A DNA stretch of 64,000 nt. Origin: Amycolatopsis saalfeldensis. Lineage in GTDB: Bacteria > Actinomycetota > Actinomycetes > Mycobacteriales > Pseudonocardiaceae. Under the pieces are notes generated by a model. The model saw only the letters and a list, made by a program, of their open reading frames with translations, ran no database searches and had not been told where the DNA came from. Shown here piece after piece: positions 1-8,274 of this stretch (position 1 is the stretch's first letter; the number at the start of each line of letters is the position of its first letter). The DNA is taken from NCBI RefSeq assembly GCF_900110575.1, contig NZ_FOEF01000015.1:58155-122154 (forward strand), given 5' to 3'. The translations under genes and the position numbers were made by a program.

Positions 1-448
1 TCCACAGCCGGCGGATCACGGTGCAGGCCTCGGCGAGGCTCTCCACGGCGTGCTCGGCGTCGTGGTAGGGCAGGCCGTGCGCGTCGTACTCGCGCCGGGC
101 CATGGGCAGGCTGGGCCGTGAGCCGGCGCCGATGCCGAACTCGAGCCGTCCGCCGGAGACGACGTCGACGGTCGTGGCGATCTTGGCCAGTACCGCGGGC
201 GGCCGGAAGCGGTTGCTGGTGACCATCAGGCCCAGGCGCAGCCGCTCGGTCGACGCGGCCAGCGCCGAGAGCAGCGTCCAGCCTTCGAAGATCGGCCCGT
301 CCGGGTCGCCGCCGATCGGCATGAGGTGGTCGAACAGCCAGGCGTGCTCGATCTCGGGGATCCGGTCCGCTTCGCGCCAGACGCGGTGCACGTCGGCGTA
401 ATCGACCTGCTGCGGGGCGGTCATGAGGCCGAAACTGGGGTGGGACAT
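1..448 (-). CDS. LLM-class (luciferase-like) flavin oxidoreductase, truncated by the window edge
   Basis: About the first 149 residues of a luciferase-like monooxygenase fold enzyme are present and the rest lies beyond the left edge. The visible part holds the family's N-terminal barrel strands: an AWLFDHLMP segment, an LRLGLMVTSNRFRPPAVLAK segment and GGRLEFGIGAG, all typical of F420- or FMN-dependent members. The ATG at 448 is preceded by GAAAGGA. It starts 33 nt after the aldo/keto reductase gene, so the two probably form one transcript. Cofactor choice (F420 versus FMN) and substrate cannot be read from this fragment. Confidence 0.85.
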   Translation of the reverse strand, partial: MSHPSFGLMTAPQQVDYADVHRVWREADRIPEIEHAWLFDHLMPIGGDPDGPIFEGWTLLSALAASTERLRLGLMVTSNRFRPPAVLAKIATTVDVVSGGRLEFGIGAGSRPSLPMARREYDAHGLPYHDAEHAVESLAEACTVIRRLW

Positions 449-481
449 GGGTTTGCGGTCCTTTCTTCGCTTCCGGCCGGG

Positions 482-1501
482 TCAGCGGCGGCGCAGGGCC
501 GGGTCGAGCAGCGCGGGCGGGGTGTCGAACTTCTCGTGCGGGGCCAGGTCGACGCCGGGCGCGACCACGGAGTCGATCGCGTCGAGCACGTCGGCACCGA
601 GCACGGTGTCCGCGGCGGCGAGCTGCGAATCCAGGTGGCCCAGGGTGCGGGGGCCGATGATCGCGCTGGTCACGCCGGGATGCGCGGTGACGAACCCGAG
701 CGCGAGCTGGATCAGGGTCAGGCCGGCGTCCTCGGCGATCTTGGCCAGCTGCTCGACCGCGTCGAGCTTGGCCCGGTTGGCCGGGACGGCGGGGTCGAAG
801 CGCTCCGGCAGCATCGCCGAGCGGTGGGTGGTGACCTCCCGGCCCTCGCGGACGGCGCCGGACAGCCAGCCCGACGCGAGCGGGCTCCATACCAGCACAC
901 CGAGCCCGTACTCCTCGGTCACCGGCAGCACGTGGGCCTCGATCCCGCGCTGCAGGACGGAGTAACCGGGCTGCTCGGTGACATACCGGCCCAGGTGGTG
1001 CTCGCGGGCGGCCCACTGCGCCTGCACGATGCGGTACGCGGGGAAGGTCGACGAGCCGAAGTAGCGGATCTTCCCGGCGCGCTGCAGGTCGGTCAGCGCG
1101 GAGAGCGTCTCCTCGTCGCCGGTCGTGGGGTCCCACCGGTGGATCTGGTACAGGTCGACGTGATCGACCCCGAGCCGGCGCAGGCTGTGCTCCAGCTCGG
1201 CGACCAGCCAGCGGCGCGAGCTGCCCTGCCGGTTCCGGTCGTCGCCCATCGGGTTGTTCGCCTTCGTGGCCAGCACGAGGTCATCCCGGCGCCCGGCGAT
1301 GGCCCGGCCGACCATCTCCTCCGACTCGCCGTGGCTGTACCAGTCAGCGGTGTCGATCAGGTTGATCCCGGCTTCGAGCGCGCCGTCGACGATGGCGGTG
1401 GCCTCTTCCTGGGTGGTGCGGCCGATGGCGCCGAAGTTCATCGCGCCGAGCGCGAGGGTGCTGACCTGCACACCGGTGCGGCCCAAGGTGCGGTACTGCA
1501 T
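482..1501 (-). CDS. aldo/keto reductase
   Basis: A 339-residue NADPH-dependent aldo/keto reductase, the usual length for the family. The catalytic tetrad is visible as D50 and Y55 (IDTADWYS), K80 (LATKAN) and H121 (YQIHRWD). The C-terminal cofactor region with SAIIGPRTLGHLDSQL matches the family's phosphate-binding stretch. It should reduce an aldehyde or ketone in the cytoplasm; the substrate is unknown. It is the first gene of a minus-strand pair with the LLM oxidoreductase and is divergent from a TetR gene, whose paired operators lie just upstream. Control by that TetR protein is inferred. Confidence 0.93.
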   Translation of the reverse strand: MQYRTLGRTGVQVSTLALGAMNFGAIGRTTQEEATAIVDGALEAGINLIDTADWYSHGESEEMVGRAIAGRRDDLVLATKANNPMGDDRNRQGSSRRWLVAELEHSLRRLGVDHVDLYQIHRWDPTTGDEETLSALTDLQRAGKIRYFGSSTFPAYRIVQAQWAAREHHLGRYVTEQPGYSVLQRGIEAHVLPVTEEYGLGVLVWSPLASGWLSGAVREGREVTTHRSAMLPERFDPAVPANRAKLDAVEQLAKIAEDAGLTLIQLALGFVTAHPGVTSAIIGPRTLGHLDSQLAAADTVLGADVLDAIDSVVAPGVDLAPHEKFDTPPALLDPALRRR

Positions 1502-1560
1502 GAGCGTGGTCCTCCGTGACGGGTTTGGCGGACGGCCCGCGGCTCTGGCATGATGAGCAA

Positions 1561-1601
1561 GCGGAACCTTGCTCCGCTAAACATACGGAGCGTTGTTCCG
1601 T
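1561..1601. promoter_or_regulatory. pair of TetR-type operators between the AKR and TetR genes
   Basis: Two 17-bp inverted repeats lie at 1561-1577 and 1585-1601. Read in opposite orientations they give the same pattern, CGGAACnnnGCTCCG, flanked by G/C in one and A/T in the other, with centres 24 bp apart. They sit between the divergent aldo/keto reductase start (1501) and the TetR start (1649), where an autoregulating TetR repressor would be expected to bind. Binding is inferred from position and symmetry. Confidence 0.65.
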
Positions 1602-1648
1602 TTTGCAACCCCGGTGGTGCCGGAGCGAGTCGTGGAAGGAGTCACGTG

Positions 1649-2230
1649 GTGAGTGCAGGCGGGGAGCCGGCGGCCCGGTCCAAGCGGTCGGACGCGCGGC
1701 GCAACGAGGAAACCCTGCTCGACGCGGCCGCCGCGGTGTTCGTCGCGTCGGGCGTGGAAGCGCCGGTCCGGGACATCGCGGCCAAGGCGGGCGTCGGGAT
1801 GGGCACGATCTACCGCCACTTCCCGGCCCGGGCGGACCTGATCATCGCGGTCTACCGGCACCAGGTCGAGGCCCTCGCCGAGGCCGGCCCGGCCCTGCTC
1901 GAGAGCAGCGAAACCCCGCACGCCGCGCTGGCCCGGTGGATCGACCGGTTCGTCGACTTCCTGGTCACCAAACACGGCCTGGCCACCGTGCTGCGCTCCG
2001 ACAACGCCGGCTTCGAGACGCTGCACGCGTACTTCCTCGACCGCCTGGTGCCGGTGTGCGCCGAGCTGCTCGACGCCGCGGCCGCGGCCGGCGAGATCCG
2101 CTCGGATCTGCAGGCCATCGAAGTGATGCGCGGCGTCGGCAACCTCTGCATCGGCGCCGAGTCCGACTCCCGCTACGACGCGCGCCGGCTCGTCGAGGTG
2201 CTTATCGCCGGACTGCGCACGCCGCGCTGA
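1649..2230 (+). CDS. TetR/AcrR family transcriptional regulator
   Basis: A 193-residue one-component repressor. The N-terminal helix-turn-helix is clear (ETLLDAAAAVFVASG, then VRDIAAKAGVGMGTIYRHF); the C-terminal ligand-binding half is divergent, as usual. The open frame reaches back to 1550, but the GTG at 1649 follows AAGGAG (1636-1641) with 7-nt spacing, and an earlier start would place the operators inside the gene. It is divergent from the aldo/keto reductase-LLM pair and probably controls it and itself. It ends 12 nt before the convergent end of the membrane-anchored protein gene. Confidence 0.9.
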   Translation: MSAGGEPAARSKRSDARRNEETLLDAAAAVFVASGVEAPVRDIAAKAGVGMGTIYRHFPARADLIIAVYRHQVEALAEAGPALLESSETPHAALARWIDRFVDFLVTKHGLATVLRSDNAGFETLHAYFLDRLVPVCAELLDAAAAAGEIRSDLQAIEVMRGVGNLCIGAESDSRYDARRLVEVLIAGLRTPR

Positions 2231-2242
2231 CTCGTGGCCGGG

Positions 2243-2719
2243 TCACCGGCCGTGGCGACGGCCGCTGCCGTCGTGGGACCCGTTGTCCGGGCTGCCGGGG
2301 TCGCTCCAGATGATCACCACGGTGCTCGGGATCGTCGGCGGGGTGCTGGATGCGGCGCTGGTGGCCGGGGTGCCGGCGGGTGCGGGCTGGTAGGTCTCGG
2401 CCGCCGGTGCGGTGCCGCCGGCCTGTTTCACCAAGGTGCGCGTCGGGGTGACGGGACGGGCGCTCGCGGGTTCCGGCGGTGCGGTCGTGGTCGTGGTGCC
2501 CGGCGCCGGGGCCGGCCGGGACTGCGGGGCCGGGGCGGCTCGCGTTCCGCTGTCACCGGGTGGCGATCCGCTGCTGCCGGTCACCGCCAGGGTGATCACG
2601 GCCGCGGCTGCCACGATCCCGGAAGCGACGATCGCGGTGCTCGGGCGCTGCAACGCCCGAGGGGCACGCCGGGCGCCTCGGCGAGGGGTGATCTCGCGCC
2701 AGTTCCCGAGCCTCGTCAT
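2243..2719 (-). CDS. Pro/Thr/Ala-rich single-pass membrane protein of the ferredoxin operon
   Basis: A 158-residue protein with no recognised domain. It has a basic N-terminus, one hydrophobic segment at about residues 29-47 (STAIVASGIVAAAAVITLAV) and a long low-complexity Pro/Thr/Ser/Ala tail, as in proteins anchored in the membrane with an extended extracellular stalk. Its ATG overlaps the ferredoxin reductase stop as ATGA, so translation is probably coupled. The position makes it the fourth product of a redox operon. It could be an anchor, a partner or merely a passenger; the sequence does not decide. Confidence 0.75.
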   Translation of the reverse strand: MTRLGNWREITPRRGARRAPRALQRPSTAIVASGIVAAAAVITLAVTGSSGSPPGDSGTRAAPAPQSRPAPAPGTTTTTAPPEPASARPVTPTRTLVKQAGGTAPAAETYQPAPAGTPATSAASSTPPTIPSTVVIIWSDPGSPDNGSHDGSGRRHGR

Positions 2720-3939
2720 GCGCTCTCCCCGTACTTGGCCGCCGTGGCGTGGTCCGCCGGGAACTGCCGGTCCAGCTCGGCGAACAGTTCGAGGGTGGTG
2801 CGCGGCTGGTCGAGGCCGACCACGCCGACGGTCTGCCCGGCCTTGGTGTACAGGGTGACCGAGCCTTCGGCCCGTCCGGCCGGCAGGCCGAGGCGGACCG
2901 ACTGGTCGGCCAGGGAGGGCATCCCGGCGCCCTGGATGCGGACCTTGTGCTGTTCGGACCAGAACCGCGGCAACGGCGTGAACGCCCTCGCCCCGGCCCG
3001 GCCGGAGATCAGGCTCTCCGCGGCCGCCCGGCCCATCTCGACCGCGTTGATCCAGTGCTCGACCCGTCGTGGCACCGCGTCGAAACGCAGGTTCGGCCAG
3101 CAGGCCACGTCGCCGGCGGCGACCACGTCGGCCGCACCCGACACGTGACAGGTCGACTCGCACAGGATGCCGTCGTCGAGGGTGAGCCCGGAGGAACGCA
3201 GCCAGCTCACCCCGGGCAGGCTGCCCACCGACACCACCACGCAGTCGGCGATCACCAGGCGATCGTCGGACAGCACGAGCACGATCCCGCTGAGGGTCGG
3301 CGTCGCGACCCGGATCTCCACGCCGAGTGCGAGGTCCACGCCGTGCCCGGCGTGCAGATCCGCGAGCGTGCCGGCCAGCCGGGGGCCGAGCGCCTTGCCG
3401 CAGAGGGTCGGCGAACGGCCGATGAGCGTCACCTCGCGGTTCATCTCGCGCAGGGTGGACGCCAGCTCGCAGCCGGTGAACCCGGTGCCGATGACCGCGA
3501 CCCGGCCCTTGGTGGCGGCGAGGCCGGCGGCCAGCGCGTTCGCCTCGCCCAGGGTGCGCAACACGTGCACTCTCGGGTCGTGCCAAGGGATTCCGGGCAC
3601 GCGGCGGGGTTCCACGCCGGTGGCGATGATCAGCCCGTCGTAACCGAGTTCCTCGCCGCCGGCCAGCTCGACCACCCGCCGGGCCGGATCCAGCCGCCGC
3701 GCGGTGCAGTTCAGCCGCCAGCGGGCGCCCAGCTCGGTGTACGCGGGAACGCCGAGGTCCCGTTGCTTCCACTCGCCGGTGAGCAGCTGCTCCGACAGGG
3801 CGGGCCGGTGGTAGGGCTTGTGCGGCTCCTCGCCCACGATGGTGACCTGCCCGCCGAACCCGATCTCCCGCAGCCGTTCGGCCGCTCGCAGCCCGGCCGG
3901 CCCGGCACCGGCGATGACGATCCGTTCCATGGCTTTCAC
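2716..3939 (-). CDS. FAD-dependent ferredoxin reductase
   Basis: A 407-residue pyridine nucleotide-disulfide oxidoreductase of the BphA4/putidaredoxin-reductase type. The N-terminal FAD-binding motif GAGPAG is at residues 11-16, a second Rossmann motif (VAVIGTGFTGCELA) lies near the middle for NAD(P)H, and a GAADVVAAGDVA-type segment closes the FAD site. It should pass electrons from NAD(P)H to the ferredoxin encoded just upstream. The GTG start overlaps the ferredoxin stop as GTGA, and its own stop overlaps the next start, so the products are likely made in fixed ratio. The final electron acceptor is not obvious. Confidence 0.92.
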   Translation of the reverse strand: MKAMERIVIAGAGPAGLRAAERLREIGFGGQVTIVGEEPHKPYHRPALSEQLLTGEWKQRDLGVPAYTELGARWRLNCTARRLDPARRVVELAGGEELGYDGLIIATGVEPRRVPGIPWHDPRVHVLRTLGEANALAAGLAATKGRVAVIGTGFTGCELASTLREMNREVTLIGRSPTLCGKALGPRLAGTLADLHAGHGVDLALGVEIRVATPTLSGIVLVLSDDRLVIADCVVVSVGSLPGVSWLRSSGLTLDDGILCESTCHVSGAADVVAAGDVACWPNLRFDAVPRRVEHWINAVEMGRAAAESLISGRAGARAFTPLPRFWSEQHKVRIQGAGMPSLADQSVRLGLPAGRAEGSVTLYTKAGQTVGVVGLDQPRTTLELFAELDRQFPADHATAAKYGESA

Positions 3940-4169
3940 CGCTGTTCGGCGGACAAGGAGATGGCGCGCATCGGGCAGACCCGCGCGGCCGCCCGGGCGG
4001 CTTCGACGTGGTCGTCGGAGACCTGCTCGATGTAGCGCAGCCGATCGTCCTCGGTCAGCTGGAACAGGTCCGGCGCCTCGGCCTGGCAGAACCCGTAGAG
4101 GTGGCAGCGTGCGTTGTTCACACTGATCCCGACCGGGGTGACGAGCCGCAGGGTACGGCGAGGGCTCAA
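3936..4169 (-). CDS. small 3Fe-4S type ferredoxin
   Basis: A 77-residue ferredoxin with three cluster cysteines, C22, C28 and C65, the last followed by Pro (RVCPMRAI). This C-x5-C...CP pattern without a fourth cysteine is that of single [3Fe-4S] ferredoxins serving actinobacterial cytochromes P450. The start is read as TTG at 4169, preceded by AAGGAG with 8-nt spacing; no ATG fits. It lies 19 nt after the membrane heme-type gene and overlaps the reductase gene. No P450 is encoded in the window, so the partner may be the membrane protein or a distant enzyme. Confidence 0.9.
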   Translation of the reverse strand: MSPRRTLRLVTPVGISVNNARCHLYGFCQAEAPDLFQLTEDDRLRYIEQVSDDHVEAARAAARVCPMRAISLSAEQR

Positions 4170-4188
4170 GGCGGGTTCTCCTTCCTGG

Positions 4189-4794
4189 TCAGCCGCCGAT
4201 CAGCCCGGCGGAGGCGAGCACGCGGGACGGGACGAACCGCAGCACGCACACGAGCACGGCGGGCGCGAGCACGGTGAGCCCGGCCAGCCACAGCACGTCG
4301 AGGTGGCCGTTGGCCGAGGCGCCCAGCCAGCTGTGCGCGACGACCAGCCCGACCGCGACGTAACCGAGCTGGTGGAACCGCAGCCACCGCCGGTAGCCGG
4401 CGACGCGGTTTCTCAGCCCCGCGGTGACCGCGATCGCGATCAGCAGCTCGAGCCCCACGATCCCGGCCGCCCAGCGCACCGTGCCGCCGCCGGCCATCGG
4501 CACGGTCAGCAGCAGTGGGCCGAACCGCTCGTCCGCGTCGGTGAGCAGCAGGAACGCCGCGGCGTGCAGCACTCCGAACGCGATGGTGAAGGTGGCGAGC
4601 ACCAGGTGCGCGCCGCGCACGGCGGGCCGCCCGCTGAGCCGCCCGACCCACCCGGTCGCGGCGAACACGCCCCAGACGACGGTCAGGCAGGAGAACAGGT
4701 AAGCCAGCCGGGAGGACAGCTGGGCAACCTGCCGGACCCCGGCGTCGTACGGGGAGTGCGCCACGGCGGTGGCACCGAGCAGCAGCATGGGCAT
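4189..4794 (-). CDS. ferric-reductase-like transmembrane protein
   Basis: A 201-residue integral membrane protein with five or six hydrophobic segments. Conserved-looking histidines lie inside helices (FGVLHAAAFLLL, RFHQLGYVAVGLVVAHSWLGA), the arrangement of b-heme-binding ferric reductase/YedZ-like domains. The ATG at 4794 is taken because a GAGG motif precedes it. The gene opens an operon with ferredoxin and ferredoxin reductase, which suggests electrons move from NAD(P)H through the ferredoxin to membrane heme. Heme binding and direction of flow are inferred. Confidence 0.8.
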   Translation of the reverse strand: MPMLLLGATAVAHSPYDAGVRQVAQLSSRLAYLFSCLTVVWGVFAATGWVGRLSGRPAVRGAHLVLATFTIAFGVLHAAAFLLLTDADERFGPLLLTVPMAGGGTVRWAAGIVGLELLIAIAVTAGLRNRVAGYRRWLRFHQLGYVAVGLVVAHSWLGASANGHLDVLWLAGLTVLAPAVLVCVLRFVPSRVLASAGLIGG

Positions 4795-5065
4795 CCTGGC
4801 CTCTTCACTCGGCGAGACGAGAGAACGCGCACCCGTCACGGGGCCGTGCTGGAGCCCTTCGACGTGGCCTCGGACGCGGTGTGGCGGCGCCCGTTGGATA
4901 TTTTCGAGTCATGCGAACGCGTTGATATTTGCGTACACAGATTACTCACAGGAAGCCGCCATTCGGGCTAATCGGGACTAGTCTGAATCGATTATTCGAC
5001 TACTCTGAGTGCGTGTACCGGTGATCGAAAACCCCTGGTGCCGTCTGCCGGGTGGCCAGTCCGGG

Positions 5066-6469
5066 TTACTCCGCGGCCCCGCTGGTCAGCGTCTGGTACC
5101 AGGCGTCCCATGGGTGGTTGGTCGCCGCGTAGTTGGCGGGCGGGCTGGTCGCGAGGGAGGCCGAGTCGAAGTCCCAGCCGCGGACGAGGTGGCCGGACTG
5201 GCGGGCCGCGACGATGAACGCCGACTCCGTCGCGGGGGCGCCGTAGAACAGCGCGTCCGGCTGGAGTTCGGCCGGGTCGCCCTTCTGGTACTCGTCGAAG
5301 GCGATCTGCGGGTACTGGACGCGGGCGCCGGTGACGCGGTCGGTGGAGTAGCGCAGGGTCTGCGCGGGGGTGGGGCCGTCGGCGCCGGTCGTCACGGAGA
5401 CGCGGGCGGAACCGGAGACGGCGGTGGTGGTGTCGTAGCGGGCGTCGGCGGTCTTGGCGTTTCCGGTCCAGGCCACGGTTTCGCCGGACAGCGTGCCGGT
5501 CCACTGCCAGTTCTGCTGGCTCGACTGGCTGCGGTGGATCTCGCGGACTCCGGTGCCGGTGAAGGCGACCGTCGGGAGCACACCGTTGTCGTACTGGTGG
5601 CTCGGCGACCAGGTGATCTCGCCGTCCGCGCCGAGCTGCCCGGTGTGGTACCAGAGCGTGGCGGCGGTCTGCGACTGGTGCACCTCGACGATCCGGCCGG
5701 CGTCGTCCAGCGCGACGGCCGGGGTCTGGCCGCTGTCGTAGCGGCCGTGGCGGTTCCAGGTGACGCGGCCGTCGGCCCCGTAGGTCCCGGTCCAGTACCA
5801 GAGCGCGCCCGCGCCGGAGTCGTGCACCTCGACGACCTGGCCGTGCCCGTTCAGCGCGATCGCGGGGTGGTAGCCGACGTCGCGGCGGTACTCCGCGCGC
5901 GTGCCGCTGTCGCCCGAGAGCAGCGTGAGTACCTTGCCGCGCAACGAATCCGTGCTCGCACCGGCCGGGTAGTCCTTCGCGGCCAGCAGCCGGGAGCCGA
6001 ACGCCGACCGGATCTCCTGGTTCACCGCGGTCAGGTTCCCGGCGGCGAACGACGGGTTGTCCGTGAGGTCGTCCTTGAGGTCCAGCATCACGACGATCGG
6101 TGCGGCCGCCGAGTGCGCGGCGGACCAGGTGTTCACCACGGCCAGCCAGTCGCGCAGGTTGTTCGAGGCCGGGTTGCCCGCGTGGTCCACCAGATCGCCG
6201 GGGCTGCCGTGGCCGATGCCGTAGTCGTGGCTGGTCGCGTAGCCGTTGTCGTGCACGTCGAACTCGATGAAGCGGACGCCGTGGTCGAGCTGGTAGGAGA
6301 TGGCGCCTTTGGCCCCGTCGACGTTGCCGGAGTAGCTGTTGTGGGTCGCCTTGAACACGGTCGAGGTGAACGGCTGGGCGGCGGCCGCGGGCGCCGCGCC
6401 GGTGGTGAGCAGGACTGTGCCGGTAAGCATGGCCAGCGCAGTCAGCGCGGGAGTGCGGAAGCGGAGCAT
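5066..6469 (-). CDS. secreted phosphatidylinositol-specific phospholipase C-like protein with repeat domain
   Basis: A 467-residue exported protein. A signal peptide occupies about residues 1-31 and ends in an Ala-rich cleavage site. The following PI-PLC X-like fold has H43 (FKATHNSYSG) and H81 (ATSHDYGIGH) as candidate catalytic histidines. Residues from about 225 to 360 hold three repeats of about 48 residues, each with a core like PAVALDDAGRIVEVHQSQ, and the chain ends with another PLC-like segment, so the repeats look inserted within the catalytic fold. A lipid headgroup or glycosyl-phosphate is the likely substrate. It is divergent from the nucleotidyltransferase with 78 bp between. Confidence 0.8.
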   Translation of the reverse strand: MLRFRTPALTALAMLTGTVLLTTGAAPAAAAQPFTSTVFKATHNSYSGNVDGAKGAISYQLDHGVRFIEFDVHDNGYATSHDYGIGHGSPGDLVDHAGNPASNNLRDWLAVVNTWSAAHSAAAPIVVMLDLKDDLTDNPSFAAGNLTAVNQEIRSAFGSRLLAAKDYPAGASTDSLRGKVLTLLSGDSGTRAEYRRDVGYHPAIALNGHGQVVEVHDSGAGALWYWTGTYGADGRVTWNRHGRYDSGQTPAVALDDAGRIVEVHQSQTAATLWYHTGQLGADGEITWSPSHQYDNGVLPTVAFTGTGVREIHRSQSSQQNWQWTGTLSGETVAWTGNAKTADARYDTTTAVSGSARVSVTTGADGPTPAQTLRYSTDRVTGARVQYPQIAFDEYQKGDPAELQPDALFYGAPATESAFIVAARQSGHLVRGWDFDSASLATSPPANYAATNHPWDAWYQTLTSGAAE

Positions 6470-6547
6470 GGGGACCCCCGGATCGGGTGGTGGGGAAGGC
6501 GGGAAAATCGTAGCGATCTTCGCGCGGGTCCGTGGCATCTTCGGGCG

Positions 6548-7297
6548 ATGCCGGACAACACCGCGGAAAACTTTGCCGACCACCTCGGGGACCTGCTCGG
6601 CGCGCTGCCGGGCGTCGAGGCGGTGGCGCTGGGCGGCTCGCGGGCCCAGGGCACGCACCGGCCGGACAGCGACTGGGACGTGTCGGTCTACTACCGCGGC
6701 GGGTTCGACCCCGCCGGCCTGCGCGCCCTCGGTTTCCCGGGCGAGGTCTCGGAAATCGGCGCCTGGGGCGGCGGGGTGTTCAACGGCGGCGCATGGCTGA
6801 CGGTCGGCGGTCGCGCCGTCGACGTCCACTACCGCGACCTGGCGTCCGTGGAACACGAGCTGGCGGAGGCCCGCGCGGGCCGGTTCCGCTGGGAGCCGCT
6901 CGCCTTCCACCTGGCCGGCATCCCGAGTTACCTGGTGGCCGGGGAACTGGCGATCAACCGGGTGCTGCGCGGCCGGCTGCCGCGGCCGGACTACCCGGAC
7001 GCACTGCGCCGAACGGCGCCGCAGTTCTGGCGCGCCGCCGCCGACCGCACCCTGGACTACGCCGAAGCCGCCTACGCGTCGCGCGGCCGCCTGACCGAGA
7101 CGGCCGCCTCACTCGGCGTCGCCGCACTGCAGACGGCGCACGCCGTGCTCGCCGCCCGCGGTGAATGGGTCACGAACGAGAAAACCCTGCTGGAGCGCGC
7201 AGGTTTGCGCCCGCTCGACGCCACCTTGGCCGCACTCGCCGCCGACCTCCCCGGCGGCTTCGCTGCCGCTGCGGCGATGCTCCGGGCTGCCGGGTGA
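6548..7297 (+). CDS. nucleotidyltransferase (KNTase/aminoglycoside adenylyltransferase-like fold)
   Basis: A 249-residue protein with the polymerase-beta-type nucleotidyltransferase signature: GGS at 29-31 followed by the metal-binding D-x-D at D42 and D44 (RPDSDWDVSVYY), with a third acidic residue probably in VDVHYRD. The C-terminal half is helical, as in substrate-binding domains of this superfamily. It would transfer a nucleotide to a small molecule or protein; the ligand is not predictable. No clear Shine-Dalgarno precedes the ATG at 6548. A long repeat-filled gap follows. Confidence 0.8.
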   Translation: MPDNTAENFADHLGDLLGALPGVEAVALGGSRAQGTHRPDSDWDVSVYYRGGFDPAGLRALGFPGEVSEIGAWGGGVFNGGAWLTVGGRAVDVHYRDLASVEHELAEARAGRFRWEPLAFHLAGIPSYLVAGELAINRVLRGRLPRPDYPDALRRTAPQFWRAAADRTLDYAEAAYASRGRLTETAASLGVAALQTAHAVLAARGEWVTNEKTLLERAGLRPLDATLAALAADLPGGFAAAAAMLRAAG

Positions 7298-8220
7298 ATC
7301 GATGGGCCGGGTGAGCTTGCCGGTTGAGTACGCCCGGGTGAGCTTGCCGATCTTGCCGGACAGGGGTCGGGGGGTGAGTTTGCCGAGATAGGTCCGGGTC
7401 CGCTGCCGGGCGGCCCTGTGGGGTGATTGGAGACGGTGGTGGGCCCGGTGCCGGGCGGGCCCGAGACGCTTGTGGGTCTGGTCCGCCGCTGGGCGCCCTT
7501 GCCGGTCGAGTACGCCCGGGTGAGTTTGCTGATTTTGCCGGGCACGGGCCGGGGGTCCGGTCGGCCGCCGAATGAGTTTGCCTGGCGGCCCCGAGACGCT
7601 TGTGGGTCTGGTCCGCCGCCGGGTGAGCTTGCCGGTCGAGTACGCCCGGGTGAGTTTGCTGATTTTGCCGGGCACGGGCCGGGGGTCCGGTCGGCCGCCG
7701 GGTGAGTTCGCCGGGCGGGCCAAGACACTCGTGGGTCCGGTTCGCCGGGCGACCTTGCGGGGTGACCGGAGGCGGCCGCAGGCCCGGCGCCGGGTGAGTT
7801 TGCCAGGTGGCCCAAGGCGCTTGTGGTCCTGGTTCGCCGCTGGGTGGCGTTGCTGATTTTGCCGGGTACGGGTCAGGCGGCCCGGTCGGCCGCCGGGTGC
7901 GTTTGCCTGGCGGCCGACCGGGCCCGCCGCCGGGGGACTTTGCGGGGTGACCGGAGGAGGGCCCGCCGCCGGGTGAGGCTGCCAGGCGACCGACGCAGTT
8001 CGTGAGACACGCCCGCAGCCGCGTGAACTCGCCGGGCGAGGCGGAGACGGTCACGGGCCCGGGCGGCTGCGATGGGCCGGGCCGTCGGGAACTGCCCGGC
8101 AGAGCGCCTCTGACCGAGGGCGGAGAGTCACGATCGGGGGAAGTTCGGGCAGCGGGCGGGAGGTCGTGACCTCGTTGATGCCGGACCTCCGACGGCGGGT
8201 CCGGGCGACGCGCTAGCGTT
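7298..8220. repeat. GC-rich tandem repeat region, 130-bp unit
   Basis: This gap of nearly 1 kb holds no convincing gene; open frames on both strands are Pro/Ala/Gly/Arg-rich repeats of each other. Two almost identical 130-bp units run 7461-7590 and 7591-7720. The segment GCCGGTCGAGTACGCCCGGG recurs at 7501 and 7631, and a weaker copy begins near 7319. Shorter motifs such as GGGTGAGTTTGCC recur irregularly to about 8050. It looks like a minisatellite grown by duplication. No transposase or inverted terminal repeat is seen. Confidence 0.8.
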
Positions 8221-8274
8221 GGGGTGGGAGAGGCCAGTGATGCGACGACCCGGACGTCCGAGAGGAGGACCGTC

